DNA of 51,800 nt, taken from Mucilaginibacter sp. (GTDB taxonomy: Bacteria; Bacteroidota; Bacteroidia; Sphingobacteriales; Sphingobacteriaceae). The stretch covers positions 1-51,800 of the forward strand of contig NZ_JAQBOW010000107.1 in assembly GCF_028287845.1 (NCBI RefSeq), read 5' to 3'. Positions 26,900 to 35,985 of this stretch are shown in pieces (positions within the stretch are counted from its first letter, which is position 1; the number at the start of each line of letters is the position of its first letter). The position numbers were made by a program, and so were the translations under genes. The notes under the pieces were generated by a model that saw only the letters and a program-made list of their open reading frames with translations, made no database searches and had not been told where the DNA came from.

Positions 26900-26938
26900 A
26901 AAAAAAGGCCGCTTCGAATTTTCCGAGGCGGCCTTTTT
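26900..26938 (+). terminator. Bidirectional terminator after purM
   Basis: 10-bp stem GGCCGCTTCG/CGAGGCGGCC with an A-run on the left and TTTTT on the right; serves purM (plus) and the lipoprotein gene (minus). Confidence 0.9.
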
Positions 26939-26955
26939 ATTGGTGTGCTGACTTA

Positions 26956-27489
26956 TTATTGTATTGAAATAAGCTTGGCTACAGTAATTGTAGATGTCAC
27001 AGCCGGACTACCCGATGAACTTGCAACTGCTTTAACAGTGTATGTTTTACCTGTTACAAAAGGTGTAGTAGCTGTATACTTCAAGATAATTGAACCCTGA
27101 TAAATAGTTGTATTAGGGTAACTTGAAGGCACAGTTGTATAGCTAATTGAACCCATTGAAGTAGCGCCGAACGAATCATTACTGGTCCATGATGCAAAGT
27201 GTAAAGTTTCCACTACGGCGTTGGTTGTCGCGTCAGTAATTGTAACATCAAACGCGCCAGGATTTTTGCCTGTTGTAGTTGCACCAAATAATACCTGTAT
27301 AGTGTTAACAGTTGTACCGGTAGGTATCACGTATGGGCCTGATGTTTGCATACCTACACTTGATAATTGCAATCCGGGTAACAAGGCTCCTACTGCCACA
27401 ACATCAACCGCCTTTTTACAAGATGATACCATGGTTATTGTCGTTAGTGCTATTATACAAGCACTTATATATTTTTTCATTTTCATCAT
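26956..27489 (-). CDS. Hypothetical lipoprotein paired with TonB-dependent receptor
   Basis: 177 residues. Signal MMKMKKYISACIIALTTITMVSSC with lipobox VSSC. The mature part is Thr/Ser/Gly-rich with beta-strand character (PYVIPTGTTVNTIQVLFGAT, IILKYTATTPFVTGKTYTV), suggesting an Ig-like or beta-sandwich fold. It starts 35 bp after the receptor gene on the same strand, so it is probably a surface lipoprotein co-expressed with it, similar in role to partners of other receptors in the phylum; that role is inference. No motif identifies a ligand. Confidence 0.72.
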   Translation of the reverse strand: MMKMKKYISACIIALTTITMVSSCKKAVDVVAVGALLPGLQLSSVGMQTSGPYVIPTGTTVNTIQVLFGATTTGKNPGAFDVTITDATTNAVVETLHFASWTSNDSFGATSMGSISYTTVPSSYPNTTIYQGSIILKYTATTPFVTGKTYTVKAVASSSGSPAVTSTITVAKLISIQ

Positions 27490-27524
27490 TTTAAAATTTT
27501 CGATTAATTTATTCTATCAATTAA

Positions 27525-30500
27525 TTAAAATTTATATTTCAACCCAATTAATAAGCTCCAGGTAGTGTTGCTTGTAGCATCCATAAATGGTGAGGTTACC
27601 AATTTACCATTCAATTGCCTCATGTTGTAATACGGAACGTTTGCTGTAGCCGGTGTATTTGCAAGATTATAACCAACCCAGGTAACAGGGCTTGAATAGG
27701 TAACTTGTTGTTGAACACCCCAATATCTATCAAGCAAGTTCAAGAAATTTTGTAGGGTTGCACTAAACTGAAGTGTATGCTTGGTTTTGCCCTGCATAAT
27801 GTAAAAATCTTGCAAGAAGTTTGCATCAACCCTGTTATACCATGGTAAGAAAGCGGCGTTTCTTGCGGCAAACTCACCTCTATGTTTTTTAAGGTAAGGA
27901 TTGTTGTTGATAAATTGGTCAAACGCAGCTGCTTGTTGTGCCGCTGTATAAGTATAAGTAACACCATTAACGGCTGTTGTATACTGTTGGAACGACATGT
28001 CGTTAACATTTTTAGGGATATACATCAGGTCGGTATTGTTATTACTGTCACCATTTAAGTCACCATTAACTGTGTAGCTGATAGGGCTACCAAATGAACC
28101 CTGATAGAATAAACCAAAAGTAGTAGCACCATGGTCAAGATAGTTGATGGTATAAGCTGCATTTGCAACAATCCTGTGTGGAGTGAAGAAGCTTGAGTTA
28201 CCCAATTCAACTTCATTTGAAGTACCAACATTTGGGTTACCAGAATAAGTTGAAGCAGCCGTTGAACCTAAATTAGCGTTTACGTCTTTAGCTATAGTAT
28301 AAGTATAAGCTAATGAACCGTAGAAGCCATTTGAATAACTTTTGCTGATTTGTGCTGTATATGCAGCAGAGTAACCCTGGCTTGTATTAGTTAACAAATA
28401 GATGTTACCTAAACTCGGATAGATCAACCTGTCTGTAGCGGCAGGTGCAGCAACGCCAACGCCTAAAAAGCGCTCTCTCGAAAGATCACCCTCTAAAGTT
28501 AAACCTGTTGTAGATCTTAAGTTAACATTAGTATAACGGGTTGCGTTAATATCTTTGGTCATTAATGCCTCTAAAGTCAAGTTATAACCATCGCCAAAAG
28601 ACTTCTCAACAGCTAAGTTAGCTCTGAATATTTGAGGGAATTTATAATTAGGATCAACAACAACCGTCCCTGAAGAAACGCCCGTACCAGCAGTATTTGA
28701 GAAGTTAGCTGGAAACTGTGCAGCAATAGTAGAAGGGTCACGAACTAATTTAACGGTAGCCAATTGTGCAGGGTTGGTAATATTACCGCTAAACTGGTAC
28801 ATACCGCTATTAGTAGGCATATTGGTTAAGTATACATAAGGTACACGGCCTGTAAATAAGCCCGCGCCACCACGTACTATTAATGATCCGTCTTGTTGAG
28901 CATTCCACCTGAAACCCGCACGTGGCGATAAAAGAATGGTGCTTTTAGGGAATCTACCTGTGCTGTAGCTGGTAGTATTACCATTTTTATCTGGTAATTG
29001 TAGTGCTGCAACCTGGGGGTTTTCCTCAGGATCTTCCAAATAAATTGGCTTATCAGCACGGATACCGTAAGTTAATTTGAAGTTATCGGTAACACTCACT
29101 TCATCTTGTATATAAGCACTAACGGTACCTATTTTTAATGATGCTGAGTAAGGTGCTGCTACACCCGGAGTTAATGAGTAAGTATATGCAAAATAAGCAG
29201 GTGCTGCATTACTTAAGAAATCAGTTAAGCTGTTATAAGCATAATAACCTGCGGCGCCTTGCATAAACTGGTTACCAACATATTGATACTCATAGTTACC
29301 CCCAGCGGTAATAGTGTGTTTACCTGCATAATAAGTAAAGTTATCAGTAATGCTTGTTGTGTTGTTGATAACATCGTTATTTAACGTATAAGGGTCATTA
29401 CCTGCACTAATATAGTTACCGCCCGAACCATTGAAGATATCGATAGTTGGGAAGCTGTCGCCACCAGGCAATGTACGTTTAGCGTCTGTTTTAGTAATAG
29501 CAAATAATATCTGGTTAGACATCTTGCTGGTGATAGAGCTATTTAACTCTGCGGTGTATGTTGTAACTATGTTTTTGAAACCGTAGTTAGAGTTTTGGAA
29601 AGCAATTGAGTTTAAGCTATAACGATTATTTGGCAAAGAACTGATAGTACCGGCACGGCCAGTTACTGAAAAACTTGCACTGTTTGGTATTGAACTAGCA
29701 TTCAACTGGTTATCAGATGTTGCAGTTAAGTTGCTATATTTTAACGTCAATTTATTTTTGTCGTTAATATTCCAATCAATTTTTGCTAAAAAGTTTTTAC
29801 TGGTTGGTGCAAATGCCGGGAAATTGTCATAACCGCCAGTTTGATAATTGTAGGTAGAAGCTAAATAATCAGACACTGCTTTTAGATCGGCAACAGGAGT
29901 TATAGCTATACCACCGGTTCCTGATCCGCCTTTTGGAGAGAATGGAATACCAGGAGAAGTACTTTTAGTGTTTTCGTAGTTAGCAAAGAAGAATAATTTA
30001 TTCTTGATGATCGGTCCGCCTAAAGTGAAACCATAAGTTTTTGTTGAAGATTTAGCTAAGCTGCTTGATATGTCATTGTCGCCAATATGCACACCATTGT
30101 ACAATTGGTTTTTATAATATTCATAAGCAGAGCCGCTAAAAGTATTGGTACCGCTTTTTGTTACAGCATAAATACCCGCGCCGGTAAAGCCAGATTGTCT
30201 AACATCAACCGGGGCAGCGTTAATTGATATCTGGTCGAAAGCCTCAATTGAGATTGGCTGTGCTATACCACCACCACCCGGAAGCGGGTCAGTTGATAAA
30301 CCAAAGCTGTTATTGAGGCTGGCACCATCAATTTGAGTGTTGTTAAGTCTGCTATCACGACCGGCGAAGCTGTTACCATTAGCCAATGGGCTTAAACGAG
30401 TAAAGTCGGTAATACTACGGGTAATTGTAGGCAGGGTAGTTAACATTCTGCTGTTAACGTTGGTACTTGCACCAGCCCTGGCAACATTAATTTGTTTTTT

Positions 30501-30863
30501 ACCTGTTACTACAATTTCCTTTAAAGCAGTTCCGGTTTCAGATAAGGTAGCATTTAAGATAAAAGGCTCACCTAATCTAAGGTTGATATCTGTAAAGGTT
30601 TGAGTTTCAAAACCGATATAAGATACAACAACGGTGTAAGGGCCGCCGATACGAACGGCAGATAATGTAAACCTTCCATCAACGTTAGCGGCTATGCTGT
30701 AAACAGAGCCGCTGGGCAAATGTGTTGCTTTAACGGTAGCGCCTGGTAAAGTTCCTCCCTTGGAGTCCTTTATAATACCAGAAAAACTACTTGTAGTTAC
30801 TTGTGCAAAAGCGATACACGTGGTTAACAATGAAAAAAATAATAAGAGTAAATACTTCCTCAT
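27525..30863 (-). CDS. Oar-like TonB-dependent receptor
   Basis: 1112 residues from the ATG at 30863, which opens a clean signal peptide (MRKYLLLLFFSLLTTCIAFAQ); 15 extra upstream codons are not signal-like. A carboxypeptidase-regulatory-like domain follows (about 22-105, SGIIKDSKGGTLPGATV), then a plug (about 115-230, with DSRLNNTQIDGASLNNSFG) and a large beta-barrel ending WSLLIGLKYKF. This is the Oar/OmpA-related subgroup without a SusD partner. Substrate unknown; possibly peptides or proteins as for some relatives. Confidence 0.9.
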   Translation of the reverse strand: MRKYLLLLFFSLLTTCIAFAQVTTSSFSGIIKDSKGGTLPGATVKATHLPSGSVYSIAANVDGRFTLSAVRIGGPYTVVVSYIGFETQTFTDINLRLGEPFILNATLSETGTALKEIVVTGKKQINVARAGASTNVNSRMLTTLPTITRSITDFTRLSPLANGNSFAGRDSRLNNTQIDGASLNNSFGLSTDPLPGGGGIAQPISIEAFDQISINAAPVDVRQSGFTGAGIYAVTKSGTNTFSGSAYEYYKNQLYNGVHIGDNDISSSLAKSSTKTYGFTLGGPIIKNKLFFFANYENTKSTSPGIPFSPKGGSGTGGIAITPVADLKAVSDYLASTYNYQTGGYDNFPAFAPTSKNFLAKIDWNINDKNKLTLKYSNLTATSDNQLNASSIPNSASFSVTGRAGTISSLPNNRYSLNSIAFQNSNYGFKNIVTTYTAELNSSITSKMSNQILFAITKTDAKRTLPGGDSFPTIDIFNGSGGNYISAGNDPYTLNNDVINNTTSITDNFTYYAGKHTITAGGNYEYQYVGNQFMQGAAGYYAYNSLTDFLSNAAPAYFAYTYSLTPGVAAPYSASLKIGTVSAYIQDEVSVTDNFKLTYGIRADKPIYLEDPEENPQVAALQLPDKNGNTTSYSTGRFPKSTILLSPRAGFRWNAQQDGSLIVRGGAGLFTGRVPYVYLTNMPTNSGMYQFSGNITNPAQLATVKLVRDPSTIAAQFPANFSNTAGTGVSSGTVVVDPNYKFPQIFRANLAVEKSFGDGYNLTLEALMTKDINATRYTNVNLRSTTGLTLEGDLSRERFLGVGVAAPAATDRLIYPSLGNIYLLTNTSQGYSAAYTAQISKSYSNGFYGSLAYTYTIAKDVNANLGSTAASTYSGNPNVGTSNEVELGNSSFFTPHRIVANAAYTINYLDHGATTFGLFYQGSFGSPISYTVNGDLNGDSNNNTDLMYIPKNVNDMSFQQYTTAVNGVTYTYTAAQQAAAFDQFINNNPYLKKHRGEFAARNAAFLPWYNRVDANFLQDFYIMQGKTKHTLQFSATLQNFLNLLDRYWGVQQQVTYSSPVTWVGYNLANTPATANVPYYNMRQLNGKLVTSPFMDATSNTTWSLLIGLKYKF

Positions 30864-31196
30864 AAGTGTTTTTTTAAGGATGAATAACGAATCAGTTAAT
30901 TGCAACAAATATATTTGTTAACACCCTAACTATTGTTAATATAGTATTAACATATTATAATAATTATTATATTTTTATCAACATATTGTCATACAATAAT
31001 ATAAACTACAAAAAATAAGGGCCAATAGTTGTAAAATTCACAATTAATTATATTTTTTAACTTGTAATTAACCCGATAATTTAGCAGACATTTGTAAACT
31101 AATATGATGCTATATTATAAATGTGACTTTCGAGTTTCGAGCCTTTTACTTAGCTTTGGCTTTTAAAAATTATTAAAAACATATTTTAAATTATAT
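30864..31196. other. AT-rich divergent intergenic region, 333 bp
   Basis: Lies between the receptor (minus) and lpdA (plus). Contains the receptor -7 box within the 16-bp palindrome AACAAATATATTTGTT (30904-30919) and long AT stretches with repeated TAATATTAT-like words. No gene. Confidence 0.6.
30906..30913 (-). promoter_or_regulatory. Candidate -7 box of the TonB-dependent receptor
   Basis: Minus strand TATATTTG, an exact TAnnTTTG match 42 nt upstream of the receptor ATG, centred in a perfect 16-bp palindrome. No clear -33 TTTG. Confidence 0.5.
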
Positions 31197-32585
31197 ATGA
31201 ACTACGATGTAATTGTTATAGGGTCAGGTCCGGGTGGTTATGTAGCTGCAATACGTGCCTCCCAGTTAGGTTTAAAAACTGCAATAGTCGAAAAAGAATC
31301 ATTAGGTGGTATTTGTCTTAACTGGGGCTGTATCCCAACAAAAGCATTATTAAAAAGCGCCCAGGTATTCGAATATATTAATCATGCTGCCGAGTATGGC
31401 ATAAAGGTGAACGGAGAGGGCGAAGTTGATTTTGAAAGCGTGATAAAAAGAAGCCGTGGTGTTGCTGATGGCATGAGCAAAGGCGTTCAGTTTTTAATGA
31501 AGAAGAACAAAATTGATGTACTAATGGGTACAGGTAAATTAAAAAGCAAAGGTGTTGTTGAAGTTAAAAACAATGATGGTGCTAAAGAAATTACTGCAAA
31601 ACATATTATTTTAGCCACAGGCGGCCGCTCGCGCGAGTTGCCTAACCTTAAACAGGATTATAAAAAAGTAATTGGCTATCGCCAGGCAATGGTATTACCT
31701 AAAAAACCGGCAACAATGATAGTTGTTGGATCAGGCGCTATAGGTATTGAGTTTGCTTATTTCTATAATTCAATTGGCACCAAAGTAACCGTTGTTGAGT
31801 ACCTGGATAACATCGTTCCGTTGGAGGATGAAGAAATTTCAAAACAACTGGCGCGCATACTAAAAAAACAGGGTATAGATATCATGACCGGCTCAAATGT
31901 CGAAGCGGTTGATACCACTGGCGAAAATTGTAAAGTAACCGTAAAAACCGCGGCAGGAACAGAAATACTGGAAGCCGAAATTGTATTATCAGCTGTTGGT
32001 ATATCTACCAATATTGAAGGAATTGGCCTGGAAGAAAACGGTGTTAAAACTGATAAAGGCAAAGTATTGGTTGATGATTTTTATCGCACCAATATAGAAG
32101 GTGTTTATGCTATTGGCGATATTGTTAAAGGCCAGGCATTGGCGCACGTTGCGTCTGCCGAAGGCATTATATGCGTTGAAAAAATTGCAGGTTTAAAACC
32201 AGAACCTTTAGATTATAACAACATCCCGGGATGTACTTATTGTATGCCTGAGATTGCTTCTGTTGGTTATACAGAAAAAGCAGCTAAAGAAGCCGGTTAC
32301 GAAATTAAGGTGGGTAAATTTCCATTCTCTGCATCGGGCAAAGCAAGCGCTGCCGGCGCTAAGGATGGCTTTGTGAAAGTAATATTTGATGCCAAATACG
32401 GCGAGTTTTTAGGAGCACACATGCTTGGCCATAACGTTACAGAAATGATTGCCGAAGTTGTTACTGCGCGTAAACTGGAGGCTACCGGGCATGAGATTAT
32501 TAAATCTGTACATCCTCACCCTACCATGAGCGAAGCTTTAATGGAAGCTGCCGCTGATGCGTATGGAGAGTGTATACACTTATAG
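31197..32585 (+). CDS. lpdA: Dihydrolipoyl dehydrogenase (E3)
   Basis: Reoxidises dihydrolipoamide in 2-oxoacid dehydrogenase complexes with NAD+. 462 residues. FAD-binding GSGPGGYVAA (9-18), redox disulfide in GGICLNWGCIPTKA (Cys40, Cys45), NAD-binding GSGAIGIEFAY, FAD contact YAIGDIV, and catalytic His in HPHPTMSEALMEA near the C-terminus. No E1 or E2 gene is adjacent, so it may serve several complexes or glycine cleavage. The left arm of the heptamer repeat begins right at its stop codon. Confidence 0.96.
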   Translation: MNYDVIVIGSGPGGYVAAIRASQLGLKTAIVEKESLGGICLNWGCIPTKALLKSAQVFEYINHAAEYGIKVNGEGEVDFESVIKRSRGVADGMSKGVQFLMKKNKIDVLMGTGKLKSKGVVEVKNNDGAKEITAKHIILATGGRSRELPNLKQDYKKVIGYRQAMVLPKKPATMIVVGSGAIGIEFAYFYNSIGTKVTVVEYLDNIVPLEDEEISKQLARILKKQGIDIMTGSNVEAVDTTGENCKVTVKTAAGTEILEAEIVLSAVGISTNIEGIGLEENGVKTDKGKVLVDDFYRTNIEGVYAIGDIVKGQALAHVASAEGIICVEKIAGLKPEPLDYNNIPGCTYCMPEIASVGYTEKAAKEAGYEIKVGKFPFSASGKASAAGAKDGFVKVIFDAKYGEFLGAHMLGHNVTEMIAEVVTARKLEATGHEIIKSVHPHPTMSEALMEAAADAYGECIHL

Positions 32586-33003
32586 TTGATGGTTAATGGT
32601 TCATAGCTCATAGTTTGTATGGCTTTTAGGTTTGAAGATTTATTAGTTTGGCAGAGGGGGATGGAGCTTAATGATAAGATAAATGGTTTGGTGAAGACCT
32701 TCCCAAAGGATGAATTATATATTTTGACATCCCAAATCAAAAGAGCATCCGATTCTGTTGTATTAAACATTGCCGAAGGTTCGACAGGTCAAACTAAACC
32801 TGTATTTAAAACTTTTTTAGGTTATTCTCTTCGTTCTGCTATAGAAGTGGTTAATTGTCTAATAATTGCAAGAAGAAGAGATTATATTTCTGAAATAGTC
32901 TTTAAGCCTCTATATGATGAACATGAGGTTTTAGTTAAAATGATCACAACTCTTCGCAACTCTCTTGACTAACTATCAACTATGAACCATCAACCATGAA
33001 CCT
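32583..33003 (+). mobile_element. IVS-like element: four-helix-bundle gene between inverted heptamer arms
   Basis: Left arm 32583-32618 consists of GTTGATG-GTTAATG-GTTCATA-type heptamers. Right arm 32969-33003 consists of AACTATC-AACTATG-AACCATC-AACCATG units, the reverse complement pattern. The only gene between them is the four-helix-bundle protein. In spirochaetes and Coxiella, 23S rRNA intervening sequences have the same plan: inverted arms enclosing an IVP gene. Mobility here is inferred. The right arm runs into the start codon of the MBL gene. Confidence 0.55.
32619..32972 (+). CDS. Four-helix-bundle protein (23S rRNA IVS-protein family)
   Basis: 117 residues. FRFEDLLVWQRGMELNDKI at the N-terminus and SQIKRASDSVVLNIAEGS in the second helix are the family signatures. 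The family covers the proteins encoded in 23S rRNA intervening sequences and is structurally related to Avd of diversity-generating retroelements; it binds nucleic acid in the cases studied. The ORF sits between inverted repeat arms and separates lpdA from the MBL gene, suggesting insertion. No reverse transcriptase or rRNA is nearby. The cellular role of the family is unknown. Confidence 0.85.
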   Translation: MAFRFEDLLVWQRGMELNDKINGLVKTFPKDELYILTSQIKRASDSVVLNIAEGSTGQTKPVFKTFLGYSLRSAIEVVNCLIIARRRDYISEIVFKPLYDEHEVLVKMITTLRNSLD

Positions 33004-33835
33004 TCACACAATAGACACCGGATTTTTCAAGCTTGATGGCGGCGCGATGTTTGGCGTGGTTCCAAAAACCATCTGGAACAAAAGCAACCCGGCTGATGAT
33101 AACAACTTGTGCACCTGGGCCATGCGGTGTTTATTGGTAGAGGATGGAGACAGATTAATATTGATTGATACAGGCATAGGTAATAAGCAGGACGAAAAAT
33201 TCTTTAATCACTACTATTTACACGGCAATGCTACTATCGATAGTTCGTTAGCCGGGCTTGGCTTTCATAGAGATGATATTACTGATGTATTTTTAACACA
33301 CCTGCATTTTGACCACGTAGGCGGTGCTATTATTCGCGATGGTGAAAAATTGATACCGGCGTTTAAAAACGCAACTTACTGGAGTAATAATAAACACTGG
33401 GACTGGGCAGTAAATCCAAATGAAAGAGAGAAGGCCTCGTTTTTAAAAGAAAATATATTACCTATACAAGAAAGCGGGCAGTTAAAATTTATCGATGCTC
33501 ACGACAATGTAAAATTTACAGGTGAAATAAGCATTCGCTTGGTATACGGACATACGGAATCAATGATGCTTCCGTTAATAAATTATAAGAATAAGCAAAT
33601 ATTGTACATGGCTGATCTGTTACCGTCTGTAGGACATTTACCCCTACCCTACGTTATGGCTTATGATATGTTTCCATTACAAACTTTAACTGAGAAGAAG
33701 GTGTTTTTGACCGAGGCGTTGGATAAAGACTATATTTTGTTTTTAGAACATGACCCAATTAACGAATGCTGTACCTTACAACAAACGGAAAAAGGCATCC
33801 GTTTAAAAGAAACATTTAAACTCAATGAGTTATAG
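32996..33835 (+). CDS. MBL-fold metallo-hydrolase (lactonase-like)
   Basis: 279 residues of the metallo-beta-lactamase fold. The dinuclear zinc motif THLHFDHVGG (about 100-109) is intact; later ligands appear in YGHTESMM (His) and LYMADLLPS (Asp), with a final LEHDP His. The architecture, including the long insertion after the HxHxDH motif, matches the AttM/AiiA-like and YtnP-like lactonase group, but the substrate cannot be assigned. The start codon lies in the right arm of the heptamer repeat, so the insertion may have replaced its original leader. Confidence 0.85.
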   Translation: MNLHTIDTGFFKLDGGAMFGVVPKTIWNKSNPADDNNLCTWAMRCLLVEDGDRLILIDTGIGNKQDEKFFNHYYLHGNATIDSSLAGLGFHRDDITDVFLTHLHFDHVGGAIIRDGEKLIPAFKNATYWSNNKHWDWAVNPNEREKASFLKENILPIQESGQLKFIDAHDNVKFTGEISIRLVYGHTESMMLPLINYKNKQILYMADLLPSVGHLPLPYVMAYDMFPLQTLTEKKVFLTEALDKDYILFLEHDPINECCTLQQTEKGIRLKETFKLNEL

Positions 33836-33922
33836 TAATACACCACAAAAACCATGCAACTATTATGATTTTGAATAATTTATAATCTTTTTTTAATCGT
33901 AAAATATAGGTAAAACTTTTCT

Positions 33923-33930
33923 TAAATTTG
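33923..33930 (+). promoter_or_regulatory. -7 box of the primary sigma factor gene
   Basis: TAAATTTG, an exact match to TAnnTTTG, 44 nt upstream of the sigma factor ATG. A -33 TTTG at the expected spacing is not evident. Confidence 0.5.
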
Positions 33931-33974
33931 CACGTTAAATTTCTAAAAAAACAAGAATCGAGGTTTATAAATAA

Positions 33975-34835
33975 ATGAGACAACTCAAAATAACCCAATC
34001 AATTACCAACCGTGAGTCGCAGTCACTTGATAAATATCTTCACGAAATTGGTAAAGTAGACCTAATAACAGCCGAAGAAGAAGTAATATTAGCACAAAAG
34101 ATTAGAGAAGGCGACCAGGCAGCTTTAGAGCGTTTAACTAAAACTAACCTTCGCTTTGTTGTGTCGGTGGCTAAACAATACCAAAATCAAGGTTTAACAC
34201 TTGGTGACCTTATTAACGAAGGTAATTTAGGCTTAATAAAAGCCGCCAAACGTTTTGACGAAACTAAAGGATTTAAGTTCATATCATACGCTGTATGGTG
34301 GATACGCCAATCTATATTACAAGCTATTGCAGAACAATCTCGTATAGTACGTTTACCTTTAAATCAGGTAGGTTCATTAAGTAAAATAAGTAAGGCATTT
34401 TCTAAGCTGGAACAGGAATATGAGCGTGAGCCTTCACCCGAAGAGCTGGCTGACATGTTGGAAACTACAGTTGACAAGATATCTGACACATTAAGTAACT
34501 CGGGCCGCCATGTATCTATGGATGCGCCGTTTGTACAAGGTGAAGAAAATACATTATTAGATGTATTGGAAAACTCTGAGCCAAATACAGATTCAATATT
34601 AATTAATGAATCTTTATCAGAAGAGATCAAACGTTCACTGTCAACATTAACCGAGCGCGAGCGCGAAATCATTGTATTATTCTTTGGTTTAGGCACTAAT
34701 CATCCCCTATCGTTAGAGGAAATTGGCGAAAAATTCAACCTAACACGTGAACGTGTAAGGCAAATAAAAGATAAAGCTTTACAAAGGCTGCGTCATACTT
34801 CAAGAAGTAAAATTTTAAAATCGTATTTAGGTTAA
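33975..34835 (+). CDS. rpoD: Primary sigma factor (Bacteroidota RpoD/SigA)
   Basis: 286 residues: the short housekeeping sigma factor of Bacteroidota, which lacks region 1.1. Region 1.2 ([16 protein letters not shown]), region 2 with [17 protein letters not shown] and [20 protein letters not shown], region 3 ([19 protein letters not shown]), and region 4 with the helix-turn-helix [20 protein letters not shown] are all present. It recognises TTTG/TAnnTTTG promoters, which agrees with the boxes seen in this window. Single gene, with a terminator following. Confidence 0.95.
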   Translation: MRQLKITQSITNRESQSLDKYLHEIGKVDLITAEEEVILAQKIREGDQAALERLTKTNLRFVVSVAKQYQNQGLTLGDLINEGNLGLIKAAKRFDETKGFKFISYAVWWIRQSILQAIAEQSRIVRLPLNQVGSLSKISKAFSKLEQEYEREPSPEELADMLETTVDKISDTLSNSGRHVSMDAPFVQGEENTLLDVLENSEPNTDSILINESLSEEIKRSLSTLTEREREIIVLFFGLGTNHPLSLEEIGEKFNLTRERVRQIKDKALQRLRHTSRSKILKSYLG

Positions 34836-34871
34836 ATTGCCTGAATAGATTTGACAAATCTTAAAGATTAA

Positions 34872-34899
34872 AGCCTTCCGATAACCGGGAGGCTTTTTT
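34872..34899 (+). terminator. Terminator of the sigma factor gene
   Basis: AGCCTTCC pairs with GGGAGGCT around a short ATAAC-type loop (one G-U), followed by TTTTTTG. Confidence 0.85.
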
Positions 34900-35013
34900 G
34901 TTATATACGTCCCTCTCTTGACATTCTTTAGTAACAATAATAAGCCTTTTAAACGCAATCGACAATAATCCCTGGTTTTATCTGTTTGATTAATTGTTAC
35001 AATTACTATTACT

Positions 35014-35331
35014 TTGAAACGCTTAAGTAACTTAACACTACAGTATTATCAATTGCTGTTGCTTTTTAATATAGCAGCTACTATACTTTGGACCGCCATT
35101 TTCATTTTCGATTCAATCCCTGTAAATGCCGTAAGCTTCTTTGTTCCTAAATCAATAGGTTATCTGTCGGCAGTGGCCCTGCATTATTACTCGTATGAAG
35201 ATAGTTACTTTTATTTTCGCAATGCCGGTTATAGTATATGGCGAATAATTATTAGCGCTTTTGTAGTTGACGTTTTGGTATATCTACTGTTAATATCATT
35301 ATCATTTATTGTGCGTACATGCTTACATTAA
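35014..35331 (+). CDS. Small membrane protein, ABC partner candidate
   Basis: 105 residues from a TTG start at 35014; no in-frame ATG is suitable. About three hydrophobic segments: LLLLFNIAATILWTAIFIF (about 15-33), a weaker one near 45-57 (PKSIGYLSAVALHYY), and IIISAFVVDVLVYLLLISL (about 78-96). It overlaps the ABC ATPase gene by 13 nt, so translation is probably coupled and the proteins may act together. It is too small for a standard ABC permease. No family recognised. Confidence 0.6.
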   Translation: MKRLSNLTLQYYQLLLLFNIAATILWTAIFIFDSIPVNAVSFFVPKSIGYLSAVALHYYSYEDSYFYFRNAGYSIWRIIISAFVVDVLVYLLLISLSFIVRTCLH

Positions 35332-35978
35332 AGATCGATAGTGTGCAACTGGCTTTTGATAACCGGGAGATATTGCAAGACGTATCCCTTCATTGCACCC
35401 AGGGCGAAGTAATTGGCTTGCTTGGCCGTAACGGTAGCGGCAAATCATCGTTACTGAAAATTATTTTTGGTACGCTAAAACCATCTTATAAATATGTAAG
35501 TATCAATGATGAATTTATTCATAAGGGATATTATAAAAACAGGATTGCTTATTTACCGCAACATAATTACCTGCCCAGAGGCATAAGAATAAACAAATTA
35601 GCACCAATGCTGATAGATCATCAATGCTTTAACGAATTTTCAGATTTACCTATATATAAAAATCACCAACATAAAAAACCAGAACAGTTATCAGGCGGGG
35701 AGCTAAGACAGCTTGAAATGTTAATGATATTATACAGCAAAGCAGATTTTATTTTATTGGATGAACCATTTACACACGTGACACCTATACAAGCAGACTA
35801 TTTTAAAGAAATTATAAAAATCGTTTCAAAAACAAAAGGAATAATTGTTACCGATCATCAGTATTACAATGTATTAGATATAAGCGACAAGATTGTACTT
35901 TTGAATGAAGGATGCACAAAACACATAAATCACGTTGATGAATTAGTTACTTACCATTATCTTAGTGGTATAAAATAA
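35319..35978 (+). CDS. ABC transporter ATP-binding protein (orphan)
   Basis: 219 residues, a single nucleotide-binding domain. Walker A GLLGRNGSGKSS, signature LSGGELRQLEML, Walker B ADFILLDEP, and H-loop IIVTDHQYYN. Between Walker A and the signature lies a short helical subdomain with PQHNYLPRG as Q-loop. No permease gene is adjacent; the only candidate partner is the overlapping 105-residue membrane protein. PhzF follows after 7 nt. Substrate unknown. Confidence 0.85.
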   Translation: MLTLKIDSVQLAFDNREILQDVSLHCTQGEVIGLLGRNGSGKSSLLKIIFGTLKPSYKYVSINDEFIHKGYYKNRIAYLPQHNYLPRGIRINKLAPMLIDHQCFNEFSDLPIYKNHQHKKPEQLSGGELRQLEMLMILYSKADFILLDEPFTHVTPIQADYFKEIIKIVSKTKGIIVTDHQYYNVLDISDKIVLLNEGCTKHINHVDELVTYHYLSGIK

Positions 35979-35985
35979 ATACGAT

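Noticed and set aside
32619..32972. Diversity-generating retroelement around the Avd-like gene
   Set aside because: No reverse transcriptase, template repeat or variable repeat is nearby; only the four-helix-bundle protein is shared with such systems.
35932..35985. Independent promoter for the PhzF gene
   Set aside because: The 7-nt gap after the ABC gene and lack of a TAnnTTTG box favour read-through from the upstream gene.
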